A stretch of DNA of 64,000 nucleotides from assembly GCA_021397835.1 (NCBI GenBank), contig JAJFZO010000747.1, positions 2,048,501 to 2,112,500 on the forward strand, read 5' to 3'. Numbering within the stretch: the first letter of the stretch is position 1; each line of letters begins with the position of its first letter. The notes below the pieces were generated by a model that saw nothing but the letters and a program-made list of their open reading frames with translations, was not told where the DNA came from and did no database searches. Below are positions 63,892 to 64,000 of this stretch, piece by piece. The position numbers were made by a program, and so were the translations under genes. This stretch comes from Moringa oleifera. Taxonomy: Eukaryota > Streptophyta > Magnoliopsida > Brassicales > Moringaceae.

Positions 63892-64000
63892 GTATAACTT
63901 CAACTTCAATCTCATTGGTGGTTCCTGATGAAATTTTAGGAAGTACTTGCTCCTGTGTTGCTCTCTTCTTTGACCCCTTGATCCTGAAATGAATTATATC

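Overview
The window is nuclear DNA from a flowering plant, almost certainly a eudicot. The coding islands are spliced plant genes with GT-AG introns, and the spacers between them are very AT-rich. I reconstructed seven protein-coding genes and one tRNA. I cannot name the species from the sequence. No coding part of an autonomous transposon, no rRNA and no CRISPR array is present. I found no convincing new multi-gene system. The most novel material is non-coding repeat structure.

Layout, left to right: (1) 1821-2721, minus strand, a NaKR-type heavy-metal-associated (HMA) domain protein, preceded at about 1.0-1.4 kb by three imperfect tandem repeats. (2) 7680-9666, plus, cytosolic ribosomal protein L35 (uL29), four coding exons, with Site II and telo-box motifs upstream and a partial tandem copy of its last exon in the 3'UTR. 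(3) 11346-11419, minus, tRNA-Arg(UCG). (4) 19447-21336, plus, an intronless EXO70 exocyst subunit, probably EXO70H clade. (5) 30797-32182, plus, an intronless 3-ketoacyl-CoA synthase close to KCS12/KCS19, with a long (GA)n tract upstream and a hairpin downstream. (6) 37958-44619, plus, a nine-exon Nudix hydrolase like NUDT9, with a solo-LTR-like insertion in intron 3. (7) 54853-57453, plus, an ankyrin-PGG membrane protein of the ITN1/ANK1 type. (8) 59436 to beyond the right edge, plus, the N-terminal half of UFL1, the UFM1 E3 ligase, with Site II motifs upstream.

The genes do not form a pathway. They look like a conserved plant gene neighbourhood. From memory of Arabidopsis locus order, NaKR1-RPL35-ANK1 are adjacent on chromosome 5 (At5g02600-02620), RPL35-EXO70H-ankyrin genes are near each other on chromosome 3 (At3g09500-09550), and NUDT9 and UFL1 are close neighbours (At3g46200/46220). 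This window appears to hold both neighbourhoods together.

The intergenic DNA is not simply random AT sequence. It carries at least two dispersed repeat families. One is a 400-500 bp AT-rich element found in both orientations at about 13 places. The other is a MITE-like family, with one well-formed copy at 34074-34293 whose terminal inverted repeats match at 32 of 33 positions. Exon boundaries were set by hand from splice sites, reading frame and family resemblance. UTRs and transcription starts are estimates. Start codons were placed at true ATGs.
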